Below, piece by piece: positions 37,104 through 45,986 of a DNA stretch of 64,000 nucleotides. Position numbers and translations under genes: made by a program. Source of the stretch: Coriobacteriales bacterium OH1046 (lineage in GTDB: Bacteria; Actinomycetota; Coriobacteriia; Coriobacteriales; Atopobiaceae); the NCBI GenBank assembly GCA_004010535.1, contig RQYE01000010.1:1-64000 (forward strand), written 5' to 3'. The notes under the pieces are model-generated. The model made no database searches and was not told the DNA's origin. It saw nothing but the letters and a program-made list of their open reading frames with translations. Every line of letters begins with the position of its first letter. Within the stretch, counting starts at the first letter, position 1.

Positions 37104-38626
37104 AAAGACGGAAGATCCTGATCATCGGTGCCGGCTTGGGCGGTTTGACCTTCGGAGCCTTGGCGGCCCGAGATGGTCATGAGGTGGTCCTCTACGATCG
37201 TAACCACGAGCCTGGCGGCGTGGTCGCCTTGACGCGTGAAGGGGGCTTCTCCTTCGAGCAGGGGCCGTTGATCCTATCGGACCTCTTGCCCTCCGAGTCG
37301 ATCTGCAGCTTCCTGCAGGAGCTCGGCATCTGCTTGGAAACGGTGCGGGACGACCGGGGCTTATCGACGCGGGATTTCGACTTGATCCGACCGAAGGAGT
37401 ACGCTGGTCCGAACTGGCGCAAGGAAAAGCTGAAAGAGCTGTTCCCGGAAGAGGCTGGGGGCATCGATGCATACTATCGCTTCTACGACGCCCTGATGGA
37501 GATCCGGTATCAATCGTCTCGGCGGGACTCCCCGATGAAGAGGATCCTGATGGGGCTGGCGTTCCTGAAGGTGAGGAAATACCAGGATATGACCTGCGAG
37601 GAGTTCACCGATCTCCTCTTCCATGGCAACGCGAAACTCAAACTGGTGTTCAATGGGATTCTGGCGGATTTCTGTGCCGATCCGGCTGAAGTGCAGTGCT
37701 TTACCCTGCCGTTCGTCAACACGGAAACCGCTTTCGACAAGCGCATCCCTTTAGACCATAAGGGGAGGGAGCGCTACTACGGCGGTTTCGCGTATTTCAA
37801 GGACGGCTGCCAGAAACTGCCGGAAGCGCTGCTGGGCTCTATCGCCGCCCATGACGGCATCTTCGTGCCGGACACCATCGTGGAGAACGTGCTGGTCGAG
37901 GGCGGAAGGGCAAGGGGGATCCGCCTGGCCGACGGCACGGAAGTGGACGGCGATGTCGTGGTCGGCTGCGGCAGCGCCAGGGACTTCTTCGAGAAGATGG
38001 TCGGACTGGAGCATCTCGACGAGGGCTATCGCCGGATCTTGCGGGAATGCCGGCCGATGGAAGCGGTGTTCATGGTGCATCTCGGCGTGGACTACGATCC
38101 CCGCCGCTACCAAGAGCAGTCCTTGGTCTATTACTACCGCGGCTACGATCTCCATGGGGCGGTCGACCGTTTGCGCAACGGCATCTACCACGAGGGGGCG
38201 GATGGCTATCTGATCTATTTCCCGGATGCGCACGCACCGGGCTTCGCACCGGAAGGCTATCACTGCGTGACGATCTACACGGTCTGCCCGGATACCCTGA
38301 GGGCAGGTGACTGGGAGACGATGAAGGATGGGTATGCGGACCAGCTGATCGCGTTAGCGGAAGAGCACCTTCCGGGCCTTTCGAAGCATATCGTCGCGAA
38401 GAAGATCATGACGGCGCTGGACTACCGGAAGATGACCCATATGTCCAAGAGCTCCTTCGGCGGGCTCGTGCCGATCTGGGGACAGAAGAATCCGCCGCAC
38501 GTAACGCCGGTGAGGGATCTGTACTTCGTCGGCCAGCAGAGCGAGAATGGCGGCGGTGTGCCGATCGTGATCAACGGCGCCCGGGAGGCCTACCGGAAAT
38601 TCCAGAGCATGCACCGCTCTTCGTAA
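37100..38626 (+). CDS. Phytoene-desaturase/CrtI-like FAD-dependent oxidoreductase
   Basis: 508 residues. The N-terminal FAD-binding Rossmann motif is IIGAGLGGLTFGALAARDGH, followed by YDRNHEPGGVV. The C-terminal flavin signature is DLYFVGQQSENGGGVPIVI. This is the CrtI/carotenoid isomerase/retinol saturase family, which moves double bonds or desaturates lipids and isoprenoids. There are no carotenoid genes nearby, so a different substrate is likely, perhaps one carried by the MFS transporter encoded immediately upstream and overlapping. Confidence 0.8.
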   Translation: MKRRKILIIGAGLGGLTFGALAARDGHEVVLYDRNHEPGGVVALTREGGFSFEQGPLILSDLLPSESICSFLQELGICLETVRDDRGLSTRDFDLIRPKEYAGPNWRKEKLKELFPEEAGGIDAYYRFYDALMEIRYQSSRRDSPMKRILMGLAFLKVRKYQDMTCEEFTDLLFHGNAKLKLVFNGILADFCADPAEVQCFTLPFVNTETAFDKRIPLDHKGRERYYGGFAYFKDGCQKLPEALLGSIAAHDGIFVPDTIVENVLVEGGRARGIRLADGTEVDGDVVVGCGSARDFFEKMVGLEHLDEGYRRILRECRPMEAVFMVHLGVDYDPRRYQEQSLVYYYRGYDLHGAVDRLRNGIYHEGADGYLIYFPDAHAPGFAPEGYHCVTIYTVCPDTLRAGDWETMKDGYADQLIALAEEHLPGLSKHIVAKKIMTALDYRKMTHMSKSSFGGLVPIWGQKNPPHVTPVRDLYFVGQQSENGGGVPIVINGAREAYRKFQSMHRSS

Positions 38627-38779
38627 TTATGCTTGGGCTGTGCCTGAAAACGATGGGAACAAGGGGCATATGTGCCCGATCCTGCGGCCAGCATCGGTAG
38701 CGCTCCCATCGGGAGGCTCCGGCAAACGGCGCTGTGGTAAGGTTGTACGGGTATCGAATGCTCGATCGAGAGGCCATCC

Positions 38780-40654
38780 ATGTCTGAGACGACACGAGCC
38801 CCCAAGCACGCAGCCCACCTTGCCAAGACCGATGACCTCGTTTCGCAGGAAGCGTATCGGGAGCAGCCCGCTGCGTACACGCGGCTGCGCCGGCGCCGCA
38901 GGAAGCGCGGCCATGGCTGCCTCATCCCCCTCTTGGCGGTGCTCCTGGTTGTCCTCGCGGTTGCCGGGGCATGCGGCTACAAGCTCTATACGTCTGCGCG
39001 ACAGGTCCATGCCCAGGGTACGTGGATGCTCACCCAGGTAGATCCCATGAGAGAGGCGCTCGAGACGGGAGATTCCGAGCAGCTTCTCTCCATCTCCCGA
39101 GAGCTCACGCAGACCTCCGCTTGGATCAATGCGGAAACGCATACCACGCTCTGGAACCTCGCAGCGTTCCTTCCGGTTTTCGGCGAGGATATCCGCACGG
39201 CCCAGACGCTCGGAGGGCTTGCCGAGTCGCTCACGCGGGATGCGCTCACACCGGTTTCCGAGAGCATAGCCGGGCTCAGACTCGATGATCTGGTGCAGGA
39301 TGGCCAGGTTGATGTGGCATTGCTGCAACGGATCGCGGCCCCCGTATCAGAGGCGCTGCCCCTGATCAGAGACGCTGCGGCTACCATCGAGGCGCTGCCG
39401 GACGCCCATATCCAGAAGGTGCAGAACATCCTCGACAAGCTGCGCGAGCCGTTCGACGAATACGGCTCGCTGCTCGGCCTCGCCGATCAGGCGCTCGCGC
39501 TGCTGCCCCGCATGCTCGGTGCAGACGGCCAGGCCCGCACCTATCTCGTGCTCGCCCTGAGCAATGCCGAGCTGCGCTCTGCGGGCGGCTTCCCCGGAGC
39601 ATGGGGTATCCTCACCGTTACCGATGGGAGGTTCGAGCTGGGAGGGTTCACGGCGGATATCGTGCATGCCGATGGAATCTCAGCCGAGCTCCATGAGGAC
39701 GAGGGCGTCTACAACTTCGGCATCGGCAGCGGCGCATCTGCCGTCACCGCCATGCCCAACTTCAATCGTACGGGCGAGATCGCGGCCGGCTACTGGGAGC
39801 AGTGGAGCGGGCAGCACGTCGATGGCGTTATCGCGCTCGATCCGGTGGCGCTGCAATACCTCATCTCCTTGACAGGGGAGCTCGATACGGAAGACGGCAC
39901 CCACATCGACGGCTCCAATGCGGGCTATGAGATCCTCCACAACGTCTATGTGCGCTACGGGAACGACAACGCCTCGCATGATGCGTTCTTCTCCGATGTC
40001 GCCGGGCGCGCGGCGTCCGCGTTCTTCGCCAACCTCGGCAATGCCGATACGGACGCCCTCGTCGAGCTGGTGGAGCGGTTGGGCGAGGAGCGCCGGTTGC
40101 AGATGTGGATGGCGGATGCCGACGAGGAGGCGCTTGTGAGCGCGCTCGGATTCGGTGGGGAGTACGCGCACGATCCGCTCGAGCCGGTGCTCGGCATCTA
40201 CCTGAACGATCAGACCTACTCCAAGATCGATTGGTACGCTGCCGTCGACGTGCAGGTAAGCGAGCCACAGACCAATGCCGACGGTACCCAAACCTATACG
40301 GTCACGGCGACGCTCACCAATACCATCACCTGGGACGACGTCGAGTCCGTGCCCACGTATGTCACGGGCGGGAACGGCGCAAAACGCGACGTCACCGACA
40401 TGATCACCACGCTGTACTTCTCGATGCCCCAGGATGCCGCGCTGGAGTCGTTCGAGGCGAGTCCCGAGGCGTCCTATTGGGATGGTTGGCCCGAGGGCAT
40501 CCAGGTCGTGAAGACGATCACGCAGGATCTGGCGGGCGAGTCCACGGTGTTCAGGATGCGGGTAACCGTTCCTGCGGGCGCCGCGCCGCTGGTGGTGCAC
40601 GTGACGCCGCTTGCGCAGGAGGGCAACCTCACCATCAGCTACGCAGGGCGGTAG
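38780..40654 (+). CDS. DUF4012 domain-containing membrane-anchored protein
   Basis: 624 residues. After a basic lead (RLRRRRRKRGHG) one membrane segment at about 48-68 anchors a large outer domain. The DUF4012 core has YLVLALSNAELRSAGGFPGA and later FNRTGEIAAGYWEQW. DUF4012 proteins are common in Actinobacteria, often near cell-wall or glycan genes, with unknown role. The ATG lies in a 150-base gap after the oxidoreductase gene; a small GGGGCATATGTGCCC hairpin is in that gap. Confidence 0.85.
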   Translation: MSETTRAPKHAAHLAKTDDLVSQEAYREQPAAYTRLRRRRRKRGHGCLIPLLAVLLVVLAVAGACGYKLYTSARQVHAQGTWMLTQVDPMREALETGDSEQLLSISRELTQTSAWINAETHTTLWNLAAFLPVFGEDIRTAQTLGGLAESLTRDALTPVSESIAGLRLDDLVQDGQVDVALLQRIAAPVSEALPLIRDAAATIEALPDAHIQKVQNILDKLREPFDEYGSLLGLADQALALLPRMLGADGQARTYLVLALSNAELRSAGGFPGAWGILTVTDGRFELGGFTADIVHADGISAELHEDEGVYNFGIGSGASAVTAMPNFNRTGEIAAGYWEQWSGQHVDGVIALDPVALQYLISLTGELDTEDGTHIDGSNAGYEILHNVYVRYGNDNASHDAFFSDVAGRAASAFFANLGNADTDALVELVERLGEERRLQMWMADADEEALVSALGFGGEYAHDPLEPVLGIYLNDQTYSKIDWYAAVDVQVSEPQTNADGTQTYTVTATLTNTITWDDVESVPTYVTGGNGAKRDVTDMITTLYFSMPQDAALESFEASPEASYWDGWPEGIQVVKTITQDLAGESTVFRMRVTVPAGAAPLVVHVTPLAQEGNLTISYAGR

Positions 40655-40692
40655 CCTCCGGGTGACACAGCATCCAATAGGAGCGTCCTGCA

Positions 40693-40933
40693 TGTGCCGG
40701 CTTGACGTTTTGTTCGCTCGATACGCGCCGGTGCTCCGCATAGGTCACGTCGAATCGCGCTGATGGCGAAATATCGCGCTTTTCTGCCGAATCCGGATCT
40801 TGAACTGCCATCGGGCGGAAACTGCATCCCCTTCCTCGCAGGCCAGAGACCCGGAAATGGGAGCCCGTTTTTTCCGGTGTCCCGAATCAGCAAAAAAGCG
40901 CGATATTTCGCCATCAGCGCGATTCGACGTGAC
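40693..40933. repeat. Palindromic element, copy 1
   Basis: Two 44-base arms (40744-40787 and 40890-40933) are inverted repeats with a single mismatch and enclose 102 bases. About 50 bases to the left (TGTGCC at 40693, TCGCTCGAT at 40714, GGTGCTCCGCAT at 40730) recur at the same distances in copy 2. The element lies between convergent genes and could act as a two-way terminator in RNA. Short open frames cross it, but substitutions relative to copy 2 show no codon-position bias, so it is unlikely to be coding. Confidence 0.85.
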
Positions 40934-40951
40934 ACCAGGCTACCCTTATCC

Positions 40952-41905
40952 CTACGGATCACAGACCTTGCAAGGCTCGTAGCCTTGGCTGATCAACTCG
41001 TCGCGGGTCGTCTCCACATCCCAGCGGTTATGGCTCGCGATGGTGTCGACATACCTGCACCAAGAATTGTGGAACTTTCCCGTATTGGTGTTGACGACAT
41101 ACACACGGGTGTTTGCCGGTGCGGGTGCAGACTCAACAACGGGGGGCTCCTCGACCGTGACGGAGAATTCCTTTGTAGTCCGGTTCCCATGGACATCTGC
41201 TGCCACCACGGTGTATGTGTAGGTTCCCGATTGAGAGAGATCGCTTGGGCCGTCGATCCGATACCATCCGCTCTCGTAAAAACGCTCGTTTCCCGCATCT
41301 GTTCCCGCTGTCTCGGGCTCGCTGCTCACGTAGGTGAGGTTGCCATCGACATCGTCGCTGACCGCAACCACGTTGGCTTGAAGATCGAGTGTATCGCCGT
41401 ATGCAACGGTGATCGATCTCTCGCCGATCTCGACGTTCGGTCCATGAGTATCGCGTACGTGGAAGGTGATGACTTGGCTCCGCACGAAGCTATCCAATGC
41501 CATGCAGAACGTGACGGGAGCGTCGCCTATGGTCTGAAGATCGATGCTATCGGATGTGGAAAGGACGATATCGGGGTTGTCGCATTCGACGAAGCGCATT
41601 GGATCGAGCGTCTCGGTTCCGTACTCAAGATAAACCGTCTTGGACTTGAGCACGGCAGCATCCAAAGCATACTGAATCACATGGCTGTTTTCGCTGACAG
41701 CCTCCTCGAACTCTGCAAGCGAGCTTTGGATAAAGCCGGCTCCGCTATTTGCGATCAGCGCAGTCGAATAGGTGGGTTCTTCGGAGCTTGCGGGGATTGT
41801 TTCGGGATCAGATAAAAGGCCTGATAACAGAAAAAGGAGGGACGCGATGAGCACTGCGCCCTTCTTGAACCCAAGACGTTGGAAGAAACTCACGATGGCG
41901 TCCAC
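40952..41905 (-). CDS. Secreted or membrane-anchored protein with C-terminal Cys-pair module
   Basis: 317 residues from GTG 41905 (AAAGGCGAGG before it). A hydrophobic segment at about 14-32 is a signal or anchor. The middle looks like bacterial Ig-type beta domains (VIDGP... SGTYTYTVVAADVHGNRTTK). The last 50 residues, TGKFHNSWCRYVDTI and GYEPCKVCDP, match the small Cys-rich module found at the end of secreted nucleases and surface proteins (H-x-x-x-C...C-x-x-C). No catalytic domain is seen. Its 5' end is duplicated in tandem. Confidence 0.65.
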   Translation of the reverse strand: MDAIVSFFQRLGFKKGAVLIASLLFLLSGLLSDPETIPASSEEPTYSTALIANSGAGFIQSSLAEFEEAVSENSHVIQYALDAAVLKSKTVYLEYGTETLDPMRFVECDNPDIVLSTSDSIDLQTIGDAPVTFCMALDSFVRSQVITFHVRDTHGPNVEIGERSITVAYGDTLDLQANVVAVSDDVDGNLTYVSSEPETAGTDAGNERFYESGWYRIDGPSDLSQSGTYTYTVVAADVHGNRTTKEFSVTVEEPPVVESAPAPANTRVYVVNTNTGKFHNSWCRYVDTIASHNRWDVETTRDELISQGYEPCKVCDP

Positions 41906-41983
41906 GAGCCTCGCCTTTCATCCGTGAACCCAAGACGTTGGAAGAAACTCACGATGGCGTCCACGAGCCTCGCCTTTCATCCG
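41866..41983 (-). repeat. 59-bp perfect tandem duplication over a translation start
   Basis: Two identical 59-base units (41866-41924 and 41925-41983) each contain the ribosome site, GTG start and first codons of the gene above. Because 59 is not a multiple of three, the outer GTG (41964) opens a 24-codon frame ending at 41890, overlapping the true start by 16 bases. Confidence 0.9.
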
Positions 41984-42097
41984 AGGGAGCGAGCTTCTTC
42001 GATGATATGACCTAAGTCAGAAACTCCCGTCTTCCTAGCGCCAAAAGGCAGCGATGATATGTCCGAAAGGCGTATGACCTGGCTAGTGCTCCGTGTA

Positions 42098-42337
42098 TGT
42101 GCCAGTTCGGTGCTCTGATCGCCCGATGTTTGAAGGTGCTCCGCATGCGTCACGTGAAATCGCCCGGATGGCGAAATATTCCGCTTTTCTGTAGATTTTA
42201 GATGCCGAAAAAACGAGGCTGTGGTTCCGATTGCCTGACCAGCGCAAACGCGGGTGTCTTTCCCGCCCGATGGAGATCCGTAACCCAGATTCAGCAGAAA
42301 ACCGAGATATTCCGCCATCCGGGCGATTTCACGTGAC
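42098..42337. repeat. Palindromic element, copy 2 (interior flipped)
   Basis: Arms at 42149-42191 and about 42292-42337 are inverted repeats with a few mismatches, total span between outer ends 189 bases (copy 1: 190). The left flank matches copy 1 in the same direction (TGTGCC at 42098, TCGCCCGAT at 42119, GGTGCTCCGCAT at 42135). The interior matches copy 1 only as reverse complement, for example CCATCGGGCGG and CGTTTTTTC-GG. It lies between the Abi gene and the secreted protein gene. Confidence 0.85.
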
Positions 42338-42384
42338 ATTGCGCCTGCGGGCGGGCCGTCTTGGATCCGAGCATTGCGGTCCCG

Positions 42385-43302
42385 TCAGATCCCGAGCTTG
42401 GAGATGGCTCCGCCCAGCGTAGGCCCCCGCCTGCCGTAGTCCTCCGCGAGCCTTGCGAGCATCTCGTCCAATGCCAGATCATCATCGGCCGTGAGGTAGT
42501 GCTTGACGGCTTCGACGACCTCCGGGAAATCCGCCTCGTCGTTCGCGCCCACGTGTGCGCTCCACAGCCGTTCCTCATGTGCGCAGATGTTGCGTGCGTC
42601 GACGAGGATATCAAGATCGTCGATCATCTCCTGAGGCGTGAGCGAGCGCACGTGCCCGCACGTCTCGCGCACGCGCTCGCATACGGCCCTCTGCTCGGCG
42701 CGGCGCATGAGCGCATAGAAATATTTGAGATTGCCGAAGGTGAGCTCGGTGAAGAGCACCCAGAGCGGCACGCCGCCGTGCACGTCGCGGTAATACTGCA
42801 CGCGTACATCGCTCGGCGTGGGGCTGCCCGTGGTATCGACCACCACACCGTGCGCATGCTTCTCGAGCGTATCGATCATCCAGGCAAGGTCGCGCTCGAA
42901 GTCGCGTCCATCGCGCAGGTACCTGCCTGCGCGCGTGAAACACGAGGGTTTGAGGTAGTCCTCGGTCCCTGGATGGGCCGTGCAGAAGCAATACGAGATG
43001 AGGCTGCGCAGCGTGCTCTCGACAACCATGAGGAAGCGGAACATGATCGCGCGGAGATCCCGGTCGAAGCGGAAGAGCGCGTAGATGTCATCGAAGCGGG
43101 TGCCCTCGAGGTAACGGTCCTCGCCTGCGGAGCGCGACGCCGCAGCATCGAGGAACGGCGCCTTGTAACCGTTGACGATGGCGTAGTAGCCCTCGCGCAG
43201 CAGCGTCTTGGGTGTGCTGGCGTCGCAGATGACGCCGCGCCGCTCGAGTATCCTCACCTGGTCCTCGACGGTGGTGAAGGGCTTGCCGACAATCCCGACC
43301 AT
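42385..43302 (-). CDS. Abi family (AbiD/AbiF-like) protein with HEPN motif
   Basis: 305 residues of the Abi_2 family, PF07751, linked to abortive phage infection in lactococci. Family marks are LLREGYYAIVNGYKAPFL, FDDIYALFRFDRDLRAIMFR and the C-terminal RNICAHEERLW, the R-x4-H motif of HEPN ribonucleases. It probably cuts RNA when triggered by phage. ATG 43302 follows GGCAGGAGGC. No antitoxin-like partner is adjacent. It is divergent from the cold-shock gene. Confidence 0.85.
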   Translation of the reverse strand: MVGIVGKPFTTVEDQVRILERRGVICDASTPKTLLREGYYAIVNGYKAPFLDAAASRSAGEDRYLEGTRFDDIYALFRFDRDLRAIMFRFLMVVESTLRSLISYCFCTAHPGTEDYLKPSCFTRAGRYLRDGRDFERDLAWMIDTLEKHAHGVVVDTTGSPTPSDVRVQYYRDVHGGVPLWVLFTELTFGNLKYFYALMRRAEQRAVCERVRETCGHVRSLTPQEMIDDLDILVDARNICAHEERLWSAHVGANDEADFPEVVEAVKHYLTADDDLALDEMLARLAEDYGRRGPTLGGAISKLGI

Positions 43303-43492
43303 ATGCTTGCCTCCTGCCGACCCTATTGTACGCTACGGTGCGCGGGCAAACCGTCCATCCGCCCGAAATTGCCGTTTAGATTGTCGAATATGACCAGCGT
43401 GCGATGGGGTACAATTCAAAAAGCGGTAAAAGCCGCGTTTGTATCGCGCGTAAGCGCAGTTTGCCCCTTGGGGTGCGTTAGAAAGGCACGAA

Positions 43493-43696
43493 ATGGCTCA
43501 GGGTACTGTTAAGTGGTTCAATCCGGACAAGGGCTATGGCTTCATCTCCCGCGAGGACGGCGACGATCTGTTCGTCCACTACAGCGAGATCCAGATGGAT
43601 GGCTTCAAGACCCTTGATGAGGGCCAGGCTGTCGAGTTCGAGATCACGACCGGTCAGAATGGCAAGCTCCAAGCGTCCGCAGTCCGCAGAATCTAG
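43493..43696 (+). CDS. cspA: Cold-shock domain protein
   Basis: 67 residues, a complete CspA-type single-stranded nucleic acid binding protein, with RNP1 KGYGFIS and RNP2 DLFVHYSEI. It acts as RNA chaperone in the cytoplasm. It stands alone with its own terminator. A TACAAT at 43410-43415 may be the -10, though the -35 is unclear. Confidence 0.95.
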   Translation: MAQGTVKWFNPDKGYGFISREDGDDLFVHYSEIQMDGFKTLDEGQAVEFEITTGQNGKLQASAVRRI

Positions 43697-43720
43697 TAAC
43701 TGCCGGCAAAGACACGCAAG

Positions 43721-43746
43721 AGGGGCCGCCGCGAGCGGCCCTTCTC
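43721..43746 (+). terminator. Terminator of the cold-shock gene
   Basis: GGGCCGC and GCGGCCC form a 7-bp GC-rich stem with a 5-base loop, followed by TTCT, 27 bases after the cspA stop. Confidence 0.75.
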
Positions 43747-43767
43747 ATATCCGCATGGGAAAGTAGC

Positions 43768-45981
43768 ATGGGTAAGGATCCGCAGCGCAAGGGCATCGTC
43801 AGGAGGCTTATGGAGGGCCTCCGCTCCCTGATGCGGCCTAAGGCCAGGGCCGCATCCGAGCCTGCTGTCGCGTCCGCTCCTGCCGCAGCGCCTGTGCCCG
43901 CCCCCACGTTCTCCCTCGACCATCTCGCCCATCGTCTCTACCATGCGGATGATCCCGTGGCGGCTCTGCGCGACTTCGCCGACAATGTCGGGAAACGCCT
44001 TGCCGCAGGCAACGCGGCTGCACCGCTCGAGGCCTTCCTCGTCCATGCGCTCGTCGACGCGGGCATCGATGAGACGGACGTGAGGCTTCCCTCCCTCTCC
44101 ATCGTGCGTCCGCGCACGAGCGGCCTCTTCTATGTGCGCGTGAACGAGCTTTCCGTGGCCTATCTCGCGCTCCTGCGCGTCTTGGGCATCGAGGCTGCCC
44201 TCAACGCCGCCTACTTAGCCTCCTCGTACTTCGGCGAGGCAGGTCCCGCGAGCGAGGCAGAGGCGTGGCGCTTCGCCCATCGTGTCTCATCATCCATCAT
44301 CTCCCAGATCGCCGATCGCAAGGCGAGCGAGCCCGTGCCTGATGGGCTCGGCCGCGATGGCGAATGGGCGGTCCGCAAGGCCATCGCCTCGGGCATCGAG
44401 TGCTTCCAGCTCCCCTTCCGCTTGAATGCGCGCTTCCGCGCGCATGTGGCTGCGGGGGAGGTCGCGTTCGTGTGCGACCTCGCGCCGCGCCGCCTTATGT
44501 GGAAGCGCACCAGCTTGGATGGTGCGAGCGTGGTTCCCACCACCTCGGACATGCAGAGGCGTGCGGCGACCGACTACAATACCCGCCTGTCCATCCTGCT
44601 CGCCGCCTGCGCATTCGAGTCCAGTCCGCGCATCGGGCGCGTGTGGGTCGCGGGCACCCTCGATACCGCCCGCAACCACAGCTGCCTCTACTCGGTCTGC
44701 TTCGATCGCGAGCGCTTCTCCAAGCTCGACCTCGCCGGGATCGAGGATCCGCTCGAGATCCTGCGCATCTTCGACGCGGCGCTCGACGAGAAGGACGGCG
44801 TCCTCGGCCCCGTCCAGCAGACCTTCTCGCTCGACGATGAGCGCTTCTGCCCGCCCAAGCGCTTCGAGGCCCCCGAGATCTCGACGCGCACGCTGCCCGA
44901 GCCGCTCGCCCACGCCCTCGGCGCATCGAGCGTTGCGGGTCTCGGCATCGACGAGCAGGCACGGCGCGAGGCCATCGCGCGGGAGATCTCCCGCAAGCTC
45001 GGGAGCTCCACTGCCGGGAACGTCGCGGCCATCCTCGACGCCGCCGGAGACGACCCCGATCCGAGCGTCCGCGCTGCCGCCGAACGCACGGTGAGAAAGC
45101 TCATCGAGGGATCCATCGCCGAAGATGTCTTCGCTATCACGCGCGAGTTCGCGGAGGGCGACACGCTCTCTGCGGCCGTCAACCAGGCGCGGCTCCTGTT
45201 CGGTGCACGCGAGATCGAGGCGGCGGAATCCCTCCTTGCCGCAACGCTCGATGCGCTCGCCCCCGTCTATGCGGATTCGGCATCGGTCGTCTACCGCGTG
45301 TTCGCCTCCTATGTGGATCGCGTCATCTACAACCGCCTCGGCCTCGACGCCGGCAAGACCACGCTCCTAGCCCCTTCGGCCTATCTCGAGGCCCTGCTCA
45401 TGCATGCGCTCTCCCTCAGCATGCTCGGCCGCCACGACGAGGCGCTTTCGGTGGCGCGCAGAGCCAGCGAGCTCTGCCCAGTGGGAGCCCAGGCGCAGCT
45501 CGCCCTCGTCCAATGCCTCGAGGCGGCCGGACGCACGCTCGAAGCCGTGGACGAGCTGCGGAGCCTCCTCTGCCGCGCCCATGATACCGTGGGTATCGGC
45601 TTCGGGTACTATCGCATGGCCTACTTCCAGTGGCAGCTGGGCGAGACCGCCTGCGCGCAGGCCTGCTATCTCAGGGCCCTGCGCTTCATGCCCTCGGTGA
45701 TGCCGCTCGTCTCTCCCGAGCTGCAGATCATGGCCCTCCAGGGAGCCGACCGGCTCGAGGATATCAGCGACGAGGCCGTCGACGGCCTGCTTATCGAGCA
45801 CGATATCCCGCTGGCCCCCACGCGCGAGATCGGGGAGATCTTCTTCGAGGCCATGCGCGCCGCCCTCGATGCCGAGATCTTCCCGGTTGCCCGCAGCTTC
45901 CTCATCACGCTCGGCACGATGAGCCGGGATGATGTGTTCTTCGGCGTGCTGCGCTCGCTCGAAGACGAACCCGATAGGTAG
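43768..45981 (+). CDS. TPR-like repeat protein of unknown function
   Basis: 737 residues without signal peptide. An Ala/Pro-rich linker near 30-47 separates a basic N-terminus from a large helical body. The C-terminal third contains tetratricopeptide-like pairs: ALSLSMLGRHDEALSVARRA, LVQCLEAAGRTLEAVDELRS and YFQWQLGETACAQACYLRAL. The region before it is not recognised. It is followed after 5 bases by the HAD phosphatase gene and probably shares a transcript with it. Likely a protein-protein interaction factor; no catalytic motif seen. Confidence 0.7.
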   Translation: MGKDPQRKGIVRRLMEGLRSLMRPKARAASEPAVASAPAAAPVPAPTFSLDHLAHRLYHADDPVAALRDFADNVGKRLAAGNAAAPLEAFLVHALVDAGIDETDVRLPSLSIVRPRTSGLFYVRVNELSVAYLALLRVLGIEAALNAAYLASSYFGEAGPASEAEAWRFAHRVSSSIISQIADRKASEPVPDGLGRDGEWAVRKAIASGIECFQLPFRLNARFRAHVAAGEVAFVCDLAPRRLMWKRTSLDGASVVPTTSDMQRRAATDYNTRLSILLAACAFESSPRIGRVWVAGTLDTARNHSCLYSVCFDRERFSKLDLAGIEDPLEILRIFDAALDEKDGVLGPVQQTFSLDDERFCPPKRFEAPEISTRTLPEPLAHALGASSVAGLGIDEQARREAIAREISRKLGSSTAGNVAAILDAAGDDPDPSVRAAAERTVRKLIEGSIAEDVFAITREFAEGDTLSAAVNQARLLFGAREIEAAESLLAATLDALAPVYADSASVVYRVFASYVDRVIYNRLGLDAGKTTLLAPSAYLEALLMHALSLSMLGRHDEALSVARRASELCPVGAQAQLALVQCLEAAGRTLEAVDELRSLLCRAHDTVGIGFGYYRMAYFQWQLGETACAQACYLRALRFMPSVMPLVSPELQIMALQGADRLEDISDEAVDGLLIEHDIPLAPTREIGEIFFEAMRAALDAEIFPVARSFLITLGTMSRDDVFFGVLRSLEDEPDR

Positions 45982-45986
45982 GCCGC

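Noticed and set aside
38660-38690. GGGGCATATGTGCCC hairpin as terminator after the oxidoreductase gene
   Set aside because: Short stem without T run; not strong enough to call.
40763-41815. 350-residue plus-strand frame from the palindromic element across the secreted protein gene
   Set aside because: It starts inside the inverted repeat and mirrors the minus-strand gene, which has a signal segment and Cys module.
43381-43415. TTGTCG and TACAAT as the cspA promoter
   Set aside because: The boxes are 23 bases apart, too far for a normal promoter, so only the -10 is mentioned.
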